Source: Lachnospiraceae bacterium (GTDB taxonomy: Bacteria; Bacillota; Clostridia; Lachnospirales; Lachnospiraceae). Taken from it: a DNA stretch of 41,994 nucleotides. Shown piece after piece: positions 30,962-39,606 of the stretch (positions are counted from its first letter, which is position 1; the number at the start of each line of letters is the position of its first letter). The position numbers and the translations under genes were made by a program. The stretch lies in the NCBI GenBank assembly GCA_016284315.1, contig JAEEOO010000050.1, positions 1 to 41,994 on the forward strand, written 5' to 3'. The notes under the pieces are model-generated. The model searched no databases. It was not told the DNA's origin and saw only the letters and a list, made by a program, of their open reading frames with translations.

Positions 30962-32448
30962 AATCATTTATTAAGATAAACGAGAATGACAATGTAATAG
31001 TTGCTCTGACTGACCTTCAGCCCGGTTTCGAGGCTGAGGGAGTCAAGGCTCTCGAGGAGATTCCTGCGGGCCACAAGATGGCTCTTGTTGATATCAAAAA
31101 AGGCGAGCCTGTTATTAAGTACGGTTATCGTATCGGCAATGCAAAAGAGGATATCAAAGCAGGATCATGGATTCACACTCATAACGTAGGAACAGCTCTC
31201 GGCGAGATCCTTGATTACACATATGAGCCTGTTAATACAGATATCAAGGCTTCCGAAGATGTTACCTTTATGGGATATAAGCGCCCCAACGGTAAAGTTG
31301 CTGTTAGAAACGAAGTATGGATCATCCCTACTGTCGGATGCGTTAACAATATTGCTACAGCTATCGCCAACAAGGCTAACATTGCTCTTGCAGGCATGAG
31401 CGATATCGTTAAGAGCAGAGTCGGAGGCGTAGTTGCTTTCCCCCATCCCTACGGATGTTCACAGATGGGCGATGACCAGGAAAACACCAGAAAGATCTTA
31501 AGCGACCTTATCAACCATCCCAATGCCGGAGGCGTTCTTGTTCTCGGCCTTGGATGCGAGAACAGCAATATCGATGTTCTTAAGCCTTATATCGGTGAAT
31601 ATGATGAGGACAGAGTTAAGTTCCTTGTTTGTCAGGAATCAGAAGATGAGATGGCAGATGCAGAGAAACTGATGGAAGAACTTATCGGTTATGCTGCAGG
31701 TTTTGTACGTGAGCCTATTTCCGCTTCAAAACTCATCATCGGTATGAAGTGCGGAGGAAGCGACGGATTCTCCGGAATCACCGCAAATCCTCTTGTCGGA
31801 AAGTTCTCCGATATGCTTACATCAAAGGGCGGAACAACTATCCTTACCGAGGTTCCCGAGATGTTCGGCGCTGAGACCATTCTCATGAACCGTTGCGAGA
31901 ATGAGCAGCTCTTTGACAAAACAGTTTGTCTTATCAATGACTTTAAACAGTACTTTAAAGATAATAATCAGACCATATATGAGAACCCTTCACCCGGAAA
32001 CAAAAAGGGCGGTATTTCCACTCTCGAAGATAAGTCTTTGGGATGCACACAGAAATCCGGAAGCAGTGCAGTAAAGGGCGTTCTTTCATACGGCGAGCAG
32101 GTTGTTACTCCCGGACTTAACTTATTGTCCGCTCCCGGTAACGATCTTGTTGCTGCTACAGCTCTTGCAGCCAGCGGTGCTCATATAGTTTTATTCACAA
32201 CCGGTCGCGGAACTCCTTTCGCATGTCCCGTGCCCACTATGAAGATTTCAACCAACTCAAGACTTGCAGGCAAGAAGAGCAATTGGATCGATTTCAATGC
32301 CGGAGTTTTGGTTGAAGATAAAGACATGGAAGAAATTTCTAATGAGTTTTTCGACTATGTCATCAGAGTCGCTTCAGGCGAACAGGTTGCCAGTGAGAGA
32401 GCAGGTTTCCATGATATGGCAATCTTTAAGAGAGGCGTAACACTCTAA
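30958..32448 (+). CDS. uxaA: Altronate dehydratase
   Basis: UxaA (EC 4.2.1.7) dehydrates D-altronate to 2-keto-3-deoxygluconate, joining the saturated branch to the KduD product. The 496-residue protein has the small N-terminal SAF domain (to about residue 95, with WIHTHNVGTALGE) followed by the large catalytic domain (PTVGCVNNIATAIANKAN; VVAFPHPYGCSQMGDD; IIGMKCGGSDGFSGITANP; TTGRGTPFACPVPTMKISTN). Conserved cysteines and histidines in these motifs fit the iron-dependent family. It is the second gene of the operon, overlapping uxaB by 4 bp. Confidence 0.96.
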   Translation: MKSFIKINENDNVIVALTDLQPGFEAEGVKALEEIPAGHKMALVDIKKGEPVIKYGYRIGNAKEDIKAGSWIHTHNVGTALGEILDYTYEPVNTDIKASEDVTFMGYKRPNGKVAVRNEVWIIPTVGCVNNIATAIANKANIALAGMSDIVKSRVGGVVAFPHPYGCSQMGDDQENTRKILSDLINHPNAGGVLVLGLGCENSNIDVLKPYIGEYDEDRVKFLVCQESEDEMADAEKLMEELIGYAAGFVREPISASKLIIGMKCGGSDGFSGITANPLVGKFSDMLTSKGGTTILTEVPEMFGAETILMNRCENEQLFDKTVCLINDFKQYFKDNNQTIYENPSPGNKKGGISTLEDKSLGCTQKSGSSAVKGVLSYGEQVVTPGLNLLSAPGNDLVAATALAASGAHIVLFTTGRGTPFACPVPTMKISTNSRLAGKKSNWIDFNAGVLVEDKDMEEISNEFFDYVIRVASGEQVASERAGFHDMAIFKRGVTL

Positions 32449-32475
32449 TAACAGTAACTAAGAAAGAGAGGTCTA

Positions 32476-33900
32476 ATGACTATGAAGGCATTTATGGATA
32501 AAGATTTCCTTCTTCAAAGCGACGTGGCTAAAAAGCTTTTCCACGACTATGCTGAAAACATGCCCATCCTCGACTATCACTGTCACATCAATCCCAGAGA
32601 GATCGCTGAGGACAGACAGTTCGAGAACATCACCCAGGTTTGGCTCGGAGGCGACCATTATAAATGGCGTTTCATGAGATCATGCGGAGTTGATGAGAAA
32701 TATATTACCGGAGATGCATCCGATAAGGAAAAATTCTTTAAGTGGGCTGAGTGCCTCGGAAAGGCTATCGGTAATCCCCTTTATCATTGGTCCCATCTTG
32801 AACTTCAGAGATATTTTGATTACCATGGAGCTCTTTCAGCAAAGACCGCTGATGAAGTTTGGGAGCTCTGCAACAAGAAACTTGCAGATCCTTCAATGTC
32901 TGTAAGAAACATCATTAAGAAGTCAGGCGTAGAACTTATCTGCACCACCGATGATCCCATCGACAGCCTTGAGTGGCACAGAAAGATCAAGGAAGATAAG
33001 AGTTTTGATGTAACAGTTCTTCCCGCATGGCGTCCCGACAAGGCAATGAACCTTGAAAAAGTTGACTATGTTGATTATATTCAGAAACTTTCATCTGTAA
33101 GCGGAGTAGAGATCAAGTCTTTCAAGGATCTTAAGGCTGCTCTCGTTAACAGAATGGATTTCTTCTCTGAGAACGGATGTAACGTATCTGACCATGCTCT
33201 TGAGTATGTAATGTTCGAGCCCGCTACAGAAGAAGAGATCGAAGCTATTTACAAGAAGGCTCTTTCAAAGCAGCCCATCAGCCGTCACGAGGAGATGCAG
33301 TTCAAGACCGCATTCATGACCTTCGTATCAGGCGAGTACACAAAGCGTGGCTGGGTCCTTCAGCTCCATTATGGTTGCAAGAGAGACAACAACAAGAAGA
33401 TGTTTGACAGACTCGGTCCCGACACCGGATATGACTGCATTAACAACTATGCACCTTCCGCACAGACCGCAGACTTTTTAAATAACCTTATTGCCAACGA
33501 TTCACTTCCCAGAACAATTCTTTACAGCCTCAATCCTAACGATAACCAGGCTATCGGAACCATCCTCGGATGCTTCCAGAATTCAGATGCTGTAGCAAAG
33601 ATCCAGCAGGGAAGCGCATGGTGGTTCAACGATCACAAGGTAGGTATGCAGGACCAGATGACATCTCTTGCAAACCTTGGTAACCTTTCCGGATTCGTAG
33701 GAATGCTTACCGACTCAAGAAGCTTTTTATCATACACCCGTCACGAGTATTTCCGCAGAATCCTCTGCAACCTTCTCGGCGGCTGGGTAGATAACGGCGA
33801 ATTCCCCGAGGACTATGATATCCTCGGCACCATCGTTAAAGATATATCTTTTAACAATGCTGTTAGATACTTTAACTTTGATATGCTTAAGGTTAGATAA
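32476..33900 (+). CDS. uxaC: Glucuronate/galacturonate isomerase
   Basis: UxaC (EC 5.3.1.12) converts D-galacturonate to D-tagaturonate and D-glucuronate to D-fructuronate, the first step of the saturated branch. It is a 474-residue amidohydrolase-fold enzyme. The metal motif DYHCHINP gives H35 and H37, and further family motifs are CTTDDPIDSLEWHRKI, LQLHYGCKRDNN and LTDSRSFLSYTRHEYFRRIL. Length is normal. AGAGAGG precedes the first ATG; a second in-frame ATG two codons later is possible. The gene order uxaB-uxaA-uxaC matches functional neighbours, but here without uxuA/uxuB, so galacturonate is the likely main substrate. Confidence 0.96.
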   Translation: MTMKAFMDKDFLLQSDVAKKLFHDYAENMPILDYHCHINPREIAEDRQFENITQVWLGGDHYKWRFMRSCGVDEKYITGDASDKEKFFKWAECLGKAIGNPLYHWSHLELQRYFDYHGALSAKTADEVWELCNKKLADPSMSVRNIIKKSGVELICTTDDPIDSLEWHRKIKEDKSFDVTVLPAWRPDKAMNLEKVDYVDYIQKLSSVSGVEIKSFKDLKAALVNRMDFFSENGCNVSDHALEYVMFEPATEEEIEAIYKKALSKQPISRHEEMQFKTAFMTFVSGEYTKRGWVLQLHYGCKRDNNKKMFDRLGPDTGYDCINNYAPSAQTADFLNNLIANDSLPRTILYSLNPNDNQAIGTILGCFQNSDAVAKIQQGSAWWFNDHKVGMQDQMTSLANLGNLSGFVGMLTDSRSFLSYTRHEYFRRILCNLLGGWVDNGEFPEDYDILGTIVKDISFNNAVRYFNFDMLKVR

Positions 33901-33979
33901 TTATCATTTTGATTTAAACAGCTGTGATTGTTAATAAGCGCAGCGTGACTAGGATTAATATCCAGGAGGAGAAAAAGAA

Positions 33980-35077
33980 ATGGATTTAAATTTAAGACCC
34001 GCAAATGAATGCGCATTCGACGCAGTATCCCTCGGAGAAGTTATGCTCCGTCTTGATCCCGGAGAGGGAAGAATTCGTACTGCAAGACAGTTCAGAGCAT
34101 GGGAAGGCGGCGGAGAGTACAATGTAGTACGTGGCCTTAGAAGATGCTTCGGACTTAAGACCGGTGTTATCACCGCTTTCGCTGATAACGAAGTTGGTAA
34201 GCTCATGGAGGACTTCATCCTTCAGGGTGGCGTTGATACCTCACTCATCAAGTGGATGCCCACCGACGGTATCGGACGTATCTGCAGAAACGGACTTAAC
34301 TTCACCGAGCGTGGATTTGGTATCCGTGGTGCAGTAGGATGCTCAGACAGAGCAAACACCGCTATTTCAAAGGCAACTCCCGCAGATTTTGATTTTGATC
34401 ACATCTTCGGTGAGCTCGGTGTTAGATGGCTTCACACCGGCGGAATCTATGCAGCTCTTTCAGAGCAGTCATGTGAGACCGTTCTTGCAGCTATCAAGAC
34501 CGCTAAGAAGTATGGCACTGTAGTTTCTTACGACCTTAACTATCGTCCTTCAATGTGGAGCGCTATCGGCGGCCAGGCTAAGGCTCAGGAAGTTAATAAA
34601 GAGATCGCTAAGTACGTTGACGTTATGATCGGTAACGAGGAAGACTTTACTGCATGCCTCGGCTTCGAGATCGAAGGTAACGATGCAAACCTTAAGACTC
34701 TTAACCTTGAGGGTTACAAGAAGATGATCAACGAGGCAGCTAAGACCTATCCTAACTTTAAGGCAGTAGCTACCACCCTTCGTCAGGTTAAGACCGCTAC
34801 CGTTAATGATTGGAGCGCAATCTGCTGGGCAGACGGCGAGATCTATAAGGCTAAGCAGTATGACGGACTTGAGATCATGGACCGTGTAGGCGGCGGAGAT
34901 TCATTCGCATCTGGCCTTGTTTATGGCCTTATGACCACCGGCGACGCTAAGCTTGCAGTAGAGTACGGTGCAGCTCACGGCGCACTTGCAATGACCACTC
35001 CCGGTGACACCACCATGGCTTCCAAGAAGGAAGTTGAAGCTCTTATGGGCGGTGCCGGAGCAAGAGTACAGAGATAA
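33980..35077 (+). CDS. kdgK: 2-keto-3-deoxygluconate kinase (PfkB family)
   Basis: KdgK (EC 2.7.1.45) phosphorylates KDG to KDPG, the substrate of Eda encoded at 2907. The 365-residue ribokinase/PfkB protein shows the N-terminal substrate motif (SLGEVMLRLDPGEG; GGEYNVVRGLRR) and the C-terminal ATP/anion-hole motif RVGGGDSFASGLVYGL with catalytic base D307. It is somewhat longer than many KdgK proteins (about 310-340). CAGGAGGAG precedes the ATG. It is 79 bp after uxaC, closing the operon, and is followed by the promoter-terminator module at 35098-35172. Another ketose kinase activity cannot be excluded but the context is strong. Confidence 0.92.
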   Translation: MDLNLRPANECAFDAVSLGEVMLRLDPGEGRIRTARQFRAWEGGGEYNVVRGLRRCFGLKTGVITAFADNEVGKLMEDFILQGGVDTSLIKWMPTDGIGRICRNGLNFTERGFGIRGAVGCSDRANTAISKATPADFDFDHIFGELGVRWLHTGGIYAALSEQSCETVLAAIKTAKKYGTVVSYDLNYRPSMWSAIGGQAKAQEVNKEIAKYVDVMIGNEEDFTACLGFEIEGNDANLKTLNLEGYKKMINEAAKTYPNFKAVATTLRQVKTATVNDWSAICWADGEIYKAKQYDGLEIMDRVGGGDSFASGLVYGLMTTGDAKLAVEYGAAHGALAMTTPGDTTMASKKEVEALMGGAGARVQR

Positions 35078-35097
35078 TAAAAATAATAGTTAATTGT

Positions 35098-35126
35098 TTG
35101 ATATTTCTGTGATTAAGTAGTAATAT
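35098..35126 (+). promoter_or_regulatory. Promoter for the 746-residue gene and importer 2
   Basis: TTGATA (35098-35103), exactly 17 bp, TAATAT (35121-35126). The predicted start, near 35133, is only about four bases before a strong hairpin terminator. Confidence 0.65.
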
Positions 35127-35136
35127 ATAATAGTCG

Positions 35137-35172
35137 AAAGCCCAAGTGTTTTTTAGACACTTGGGCTTTTTT
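35137..35172 (+). terminator. Intrinsic terminator, of kdgK operon or of the following leader
   Basis: GCCCAAGTGT pairs perfectly with ACACTTGGGC around a 7-nt T-rich loop, followed by TTTTTT. Further inverted repeats downstream (TTTAAAC 35170-35176 with GTTTAAA 35193-35199; CTCACG 35176-35181 with CGTGAG 35208-35213) overlap each other, so alternative foldings are possible in a leader RNA. Confidence 0.9.
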
Positions 35173-35257
35173 AAACTCACGGATTTCCGCGGGTTTAAAA
35201 AGGTGCTCGTGAGATTCTATAGTTAATCCTTATAAACAGTTTTCAAAAGGTGGTACC

Positions 35258-37498
35258 ATGGCATCGAAAAATGTTGCAAAAAACGATATCATAATAGGTG
35301 CAGCACAGAACAATGACGAACTTTTTCTTATTTCCGACGGATTAGTTGCAGTTTCTGCACCGGGTATCAAGTTTAATTTGTCCAAGGGAGATGTTATCGG
35401 AGCTTTGGAAGTTGGTTTTGAAGCTCACTTCTTTAACTACATGGCCCTTGAAGATACTGCTCTTATTCCGTTATCTGCGGAAAGTCTTCCTTCGATCATA
35501 CAAAAGAAGAATGATTTCTCAGCTTATTTGTACAGAAGTGCAATTAAGCAGATATTAGAGTGTACAAGTCAGTATGCTTTTATTAAGACTGAAACGGATG
35601 AAGTCTATCAGCTGGCTGAAAGCACATATAATTTTTATAAGGATCTTTGCGCGAAAGTTGGATCAAATCCCAAGGATTTCAGCGACCTTGAAAGAAAAGG
35701 TCAGTTTATAGATGATTCGGGGGTTAGCGATAATCTTGCGGGATATTATTCCGAGATCTCAACTCTTGTAACCGATGGCAGAAAGGTTTCGCCTGAATTC
35801 CTTGATATCTTTATCTCTAAACTTGCTAAAGATGCCAGAGGTATTTCTCTGGGAGCCAAGAAAGCATTTGTATATCTCTCAGAGATCGGTCAGTTCATTT
35901 TGGAAGATGAAGCTATGGACCTCTATGGAATGCTTACCTCGGCTTTTTTAAGTATTTCATTTGCTTCGGTTTCCGATGTGCTTTTAAACAAGATCAGGAA
36001 TCTTGAGGAGTATCTTAACAAGAAGCAGTTTATCAATCCCAACAGATATTTCGAGCGTACTTCAGCTTTTGATATGAAGGTTGAGCGTACCAAACTCAAG
36101 GCCGATACCGCAGAGGACGAGAAGGGTATCTTTGATGACCTTGAAGATTCGGTTGATAAGATCCTTGATTTTGCCGAAGTAGATGAGAAGACTCACAATG
36201 ACTTCAAGTCTCTTATCATTTCCTACAGAAATCTCAACGATCCCAGAAGCCAGGATGACGCTGCAAGACATATCAGACTTGATATATCCAACTATTTCTA
36301 CAAGATCTATGAGGCGGTTGCCCTTAAGGTTTTGGCAGGACATTCGGCAAGCAAGCCTGTACTTATGTTCCTTGAATTCGGATATATGGACGAGGAACTT
36401 TGCACCAAGAATGATCTTAAGTACCTCTATGAAAAGGCAGGTACTGAATATACGGATCCCAAGAAGGGTGTATTTACATTCTTCCAGTGGCTCCAGGCTA
36501 TCTACAATGGCGAAGTAATGCCCAGTAAGAACGAGTTTGACGTAGACTACGAAGCCTTTGTCCATGAAAAGAAAGTAAAGAACCAGATCACTGCAGAGCA
36601 GGAAAGAAAGGCTCTTGAAGATAAGAAAGCCAAGGTTCAGTATGAACTCAAAAACATGTTCATGTCTGCAAATAAAGTAACCTTTGGTCTTATTACTATT
36701 TTCTGTCCCATATTTAACAGTGTTAACGTAATGGGATCGTTGCCTGACAGGCTCCTTACCACCGGCCTTATAAACCAGTGCCTTGATTACATAAGGGGTA
36801 TTGATTTTCAGCTCTTTTACAGAGATAACATGTATTCAAACGAAGCCTTTGGTATCAAAGGTGAGTACGTAAATACCGAGATCACTCCCAATTTCATCCT
36901 TATGCCCAACGTTGGTACCAGAGGCCTTATGTGGCAGGAGATCCAGGGACGTGACAGAAAGACACCGGCTCGTTACATGCTTCCCGTATTTGATCTTGAG
37001 GATATGAGGACGCAGGTTCTTCATATGTGCGGCGAGTACAGATGGGAGATGTGCAAGAGAGTTCAGGGTGCAAGATGGAACGATGTTTCCGATCCTTCAC
37101 TTACCAGTGAATTTTTCGATTATGCGCAGTTCTATCGTAAGAATCATGAGCTTTCAACCGAGGCGAAGGAGAAGGTTAAACTCCAGATCCAGAGAGCAAA
37201 GAACAGCTTTAAAGAGATGTTCATAATGGATTATATGATCTGGGTTGCATATGAAAGTGACGGATCACCGAGGCTTAATAAAGTCTCAAGGACCATTCTT
37301 TCTAAGTATTGTCCTTTCCCTGTAGCTACAAGACAGAAACTGGGCGGTAATCCCAATTTCAAAGAGTACATCGAGTACTACGACAGAAAGCAAAGCCAGA
37401 AGATACATCGAGTTGAGGTTCTTATTCAAAAGGCTAAGAATACCGGAGGTTCCGTTCCCAAGGAACTTGAGGATGAACTCGAATATCTTAAATCATAA
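35258..37498 (+). CDS. Large protein of unknown function with cyclic-nucleotide-binding-like N-terminus
   Basis: A 746-residue soluble protein I do not recognise as a whole. Residues ~10-105 resemble the CAP/cNMP-binding beta-barrel (DELFLISDGLVAVSAPG; NLSKGDVIGALEV; ALEDTALIPLSAESL), but the arginine-containing phosphate cassette of true cAMP binders is not evident. The rest is mainly helical, with a Lys/Glu-rich stretch around 440-470 (EHKKVKNQITAEQERK type) and a C-terminal part of mixed structure (NVGTRGLMWQEIQGRDRKTP; RWEMCKRVQGARWNDVSD). No helix-turn-helix, signal peptide or membrane helix is visible. It lies 40 bp before the ATPase gene of importer 2, so co-expression is likely. Function unknown. 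Confidence 0.8.
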   Translation: MASKNVAKNDIIIGAAQNNDELFLISDGLVAVSAPGIKFNLSKGDVIGALEVGFEAHFFNYMALEDTALIPLSAESLPSIIQKKNDFSAYLYRSAIKQILECTSQYAFIKTETDEVYQLAESTYNFYKDLCAKVGSNPKDFSDLERKGQFIDDSGVSDNLAGYYSEISTLVTDGRKVSPEFLDIFISKLAKDARGISLGAKKAFVYLSEIGQFILEDEAMDLYGMLTSAFLSISFASVSDVLLNKIRNLEEYLNKKQFINPNRYFERTSAFDMKVERTKLKADTAEDEKGIFDDLEDSVDKILDFAEVDEKTHNDFKSLIISYRNLNDPRSQDDAARHIRLDISNYFYKIYEAVALKVLAGHSASKPVLMFLEFGYMDEELCTKNDLKYLYEKAGTEYTDPKKGVFTFFQWLQAIYNGEVMPSKNEFDVDYEAFVHEKKVKNQITAEQERKALEDKKAKVQYELKNMFMSANKVTFGLITIFCPIFNSVNVMGSLPDRLLTTGLINQCLDYIRGIDFQLFYRDNMYSNEAFGIKGEYVNTEITPNFILMPNVGTRGLMWQEIQGRDRKTPARYMLPVFDLEDMRTQVLHMCGEYRWEMCKRVQGARWNDVSDPSLTSEFFDYAQFYRKNHELSTEAKEKVKLQIQRAKNSFKEMFIMDYMIWVAYESDGSPRLNKVSRTILSKYCPFPVATRQKLGGNPNFKEYIEYYDRKQSQKIHRVEVLIQKAKNTGGSVPKELEDELEYLKS

Positions 37499-37538
37499 TT
37501 TGCTTTGCAATGCTAAAAATACATTCAGGAGTACTTAA

Positions 37539-38630
37539 ATGAAAGTCGTTCTTAAAAACTTAACCAAAAGATTTCCCAGCAGGGACAAAAAGCATCCCGA
37601 AGATGTGATCGCAGTTAATGATTTTGATTTTACCATTCCCGACGGAAAACTTATCGGACTCTTGGGACCTTCCGGATGTGGAAAAAGTACCACGCTTAAT
37701 CTGATAAGCGGACTTGAGAAACCCACAAAGGGACAGATCTTTTTTGGTGAAGACGACGTGACCAAGCTTCCTCCCGAAAACAGAGGGATCGGACTTGTTT
37801 TTCAGAACTATGCACTTTACCCTCATTTAACGGTCAGACAGAACATTATGTTCCCTCTTCAGAACCTTAAAGGCGAGCAGAAGATGACCAAGGCTGAAAT
37901 GAATAACGCAGTCATGGGAGTGGCGAAGCTTGTTCAGATAGATTCTCTTATGGAAAGAAGACCTGCCGAGCTTTCAGGCGGTCAGCAGCAGAGAGTGGCC
38001 ATTGCAAGAGCACTTGTTAAAATGCCAAAGGTTCTTTTACTTGATGAGCCTCTTTCAAATCTTGATGCAAGATTGAGACTTCAGACACGTGAGGAGATCA
38101 GAAGGATCCAAAAGGAGACAAAGATTACCACCATCTTTGTTACTCACGACCAGGAAGAAGCCATGAGTATCTGTGACCAGATCGTTGTTATGAAGGACGG
38201 TGTGGTTCATCAGATCGGAGCTCCTCAGGATGTATATGACAGCCCCAAAAATCTCTTTGTTGCTAAATTCCTCGGAACTCCTCCTATCAATGTTTTTGAA
38301 GGAGAAGTTAAGGAGGGTAAACTTCTTATCGGAAAAGAGACAGTTCTTGAGGATGTAAATGTAAAAGACGGAAAAGTTTTTGTGGCAATCCGTCCGGAAG
38401 GCTTCATTCCCAATGAAGAAGGAAAGCTTACCCTTGACCTTGAGAGAATAGAGGTTATGGGAAGAGATATAAGCGTTATCGCACATCATCCTTTGTGTCA
38501 GAATACAGATATAAGAGCTATCGTAAGCTCGAGTAATTCGATTGACATTGACAAGGAAAAAGTCAGATTTGATCTCAAACCTGAAAAGGTATTTGTTTTT
38601 GATTCAGCATCTGAGGAAAGACTTTTCTAA
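37539..38630 (+). CDS. ABC sugar-importer ATPase (UgpC/MsmK type)
   Basis: A 363-residue ATPase of the CUT1 family that energises sugar importers. Walker A GPSGCGKST is at 43-51, Q-loop Q89, signature LSGGQ at 145-149, Walker B VLLLDE at 165-170, and the switch H203 in THDQEE. The C-terminal ~120 residues form the regulatory TOBE/OB region typical of MalK/UgpC. It is followed 12 bp later by the first permease. It is the only ATPase in the window and could also drive the importer at 6144-9807. CAGGAG precedes the ATG. Confidence 0.96.
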   Translation: MKVVLKNLTKRFPSRDKKHPEDVIAVNDFDFTIPDGKLIGLLGPSGCGKSTTLNLISGLEKPTKGQIFFGEDDVTKLPPENRGIGLVFQNYALYPHLTVRQNIMFPLQNLKGEQKMTKAEMNNAVMGVAKLVQIDSLMERRPAELSGGQQQRVAIARALVKMPKVLLLDEPLSNLDARLRLQTREEIRRIQKETKITTIFVTHDQEEAMSICDQIVVMKDGVVHQIGAPQDVYDSPKNLFVAKFLGTPPINVFEGEVKEGKLLIGKETVLEDVNVKDGKVFVAIRPEGFIPNEEGKLTLDLERIEVMGRDISVIAHHPLCQNTDIRAIVSSSNSIDIDKEKVRFDLKPEKVFVFDSASEERLF

Positions 38631-38642
38631 GGCGGTAACATT

Positions 38643-39545
38643 ATGGAATCAACATTTAAAAGCAATTTAAAAGCGTGGCTCTATCTATTGCCTGCTTTGA
38701 TATTTCTGGGAGTATTTATGATATATCCTCTTGTGGATGTATTTATATACTCCTTTGAAGAGGGATATAATTCTGCGTCGCAGACATCCTTCGGAACAGG
38801 TATTTACAACTATTCCTATGTTCTTCACGATCCCTACTTTTTACAGGCTCTCAAGAACACCTTGATACTTGTTGTGATCACCGTTCCCACATCAACAATA
38901 CTTTCCCTTTTAATCTCACTGGGACTTAACAAAATTACAAAGCTAAAGGAACTTTTCCAGACCATTTATTTCCTGCCCTATGTAACAAATACCCTTGCGG
39001 TTGGTCTTGTATTCATGATCCTTTTCAAGAAGACTGCATATACGGACGGTATGGTAAATATTCTGATAAATGCCTTCGGCGGAAAATCCGTGGACTTTAT
39101 CGAAGGACCCTATTGGGCAAAGATGATGGTCCTTTGCATTTATACTGTTTGGATCGTTATGCCCTTTAAGGTGCTTGTCCTTACCAGCTCCCTTGCCAGT
39201 GTTAATCCCATTTATTACAGTGCAGCGAAGGTGGACGGAACATCAAATACCAGGATCTTTTTCAAGATCACCCTTCCCATGATCTCACCCATGATCTTTT
39301 ATCTGATCATTACGGGATTCATTGGAGCGTTCAAAGCCTACAGTGATGCGGTGGCTCTATTTGGTACAAACCTTAATGTGGCCGAGATGAACACCATCGT
39401 AGGTTACGTTTACGATATGCTTTACGGAGACAGCGGCGGATATCCGTCATATGCTTCTTCTGCGGCAATTATTTTGTTTACTATAGTACTTACCATTACA
39501 GTTATTAATCTTCTTGTTAGAAATAAAAAGCAGGTTAATGTATAA
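38643..39545 (+). CDS. ABC sugar permease, UgpA/MalF type
   Basis: A 300-residue permease with six predicted helices; the first hydrophobic segment is LYLLPALIFLGVFMIYPLVD. The EAA-type loop that contacts the ATPase reads SAAKVDGTSNTRIFFKITLP. AAGGCGG precedes the start. It is the first of two permeases of importer 2, after the ATPase gene. Confidence 0.93.
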   Translation: MESTFKSNLKAWLYLLPALIFLGVFMIYPLVDVFIYSFEEGYNSASQTSFGTGIYNYSYVLHDPYFLQALKNTLILVVITVPTSTILSLLISLGLNKITKLKELFQTIYFLPYVTNTLAVGLVFMILFKKTAYTDGMVNILINAFGGKSVDFIEGPYWAKMMVLCIYTVWIVMPFKVLVLTSSLASVNPIYYSAAKVDGTSNTRIFFKITLPMISPMIFYLIITGFIGAFKAYSDAVALFGTNLNVAEMNTIVGYVYDMLYGDSGGYPSYASSAAIILFTIVLTITVINLLVRNKKQVNV

Positions 39546-39546
39546 A

Positions 39547-39584
39547 ATATCCAAAGGTTAGTGTATATATATCCAATGGGTAGT
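39547..39584 (+). repeat. Pair of 16-bp direct repeats between the permease genes
   Basis: ATATCCAAAGGTTAGT (39547-39562) and ATATCCAATGGGTAGT (39569-39584) differ at two positions and start 22 bp apart, two helical turns. They fill the only non-coding gap inside the importer genes. A -10-like TATCTA follows at 39584-39589 without a good -35. Confidence 0.6.
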
Positions 39585-39606
39585 ATCTAAAAGGATTCTC
39601 TGCAAC

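Noticed and set aside
33901-33979. Terminator or separate promoter between uxaC and kdgK
   Set aside because: No stem with a T run and no -35/-10 pair of quality; the genes appear to be one operon.
36062-36565. 167-residue open frame antisense to the 746-residue gene
   Set aside because: No ribosome site or promoter, and it lies entirely within a well-supported gene.
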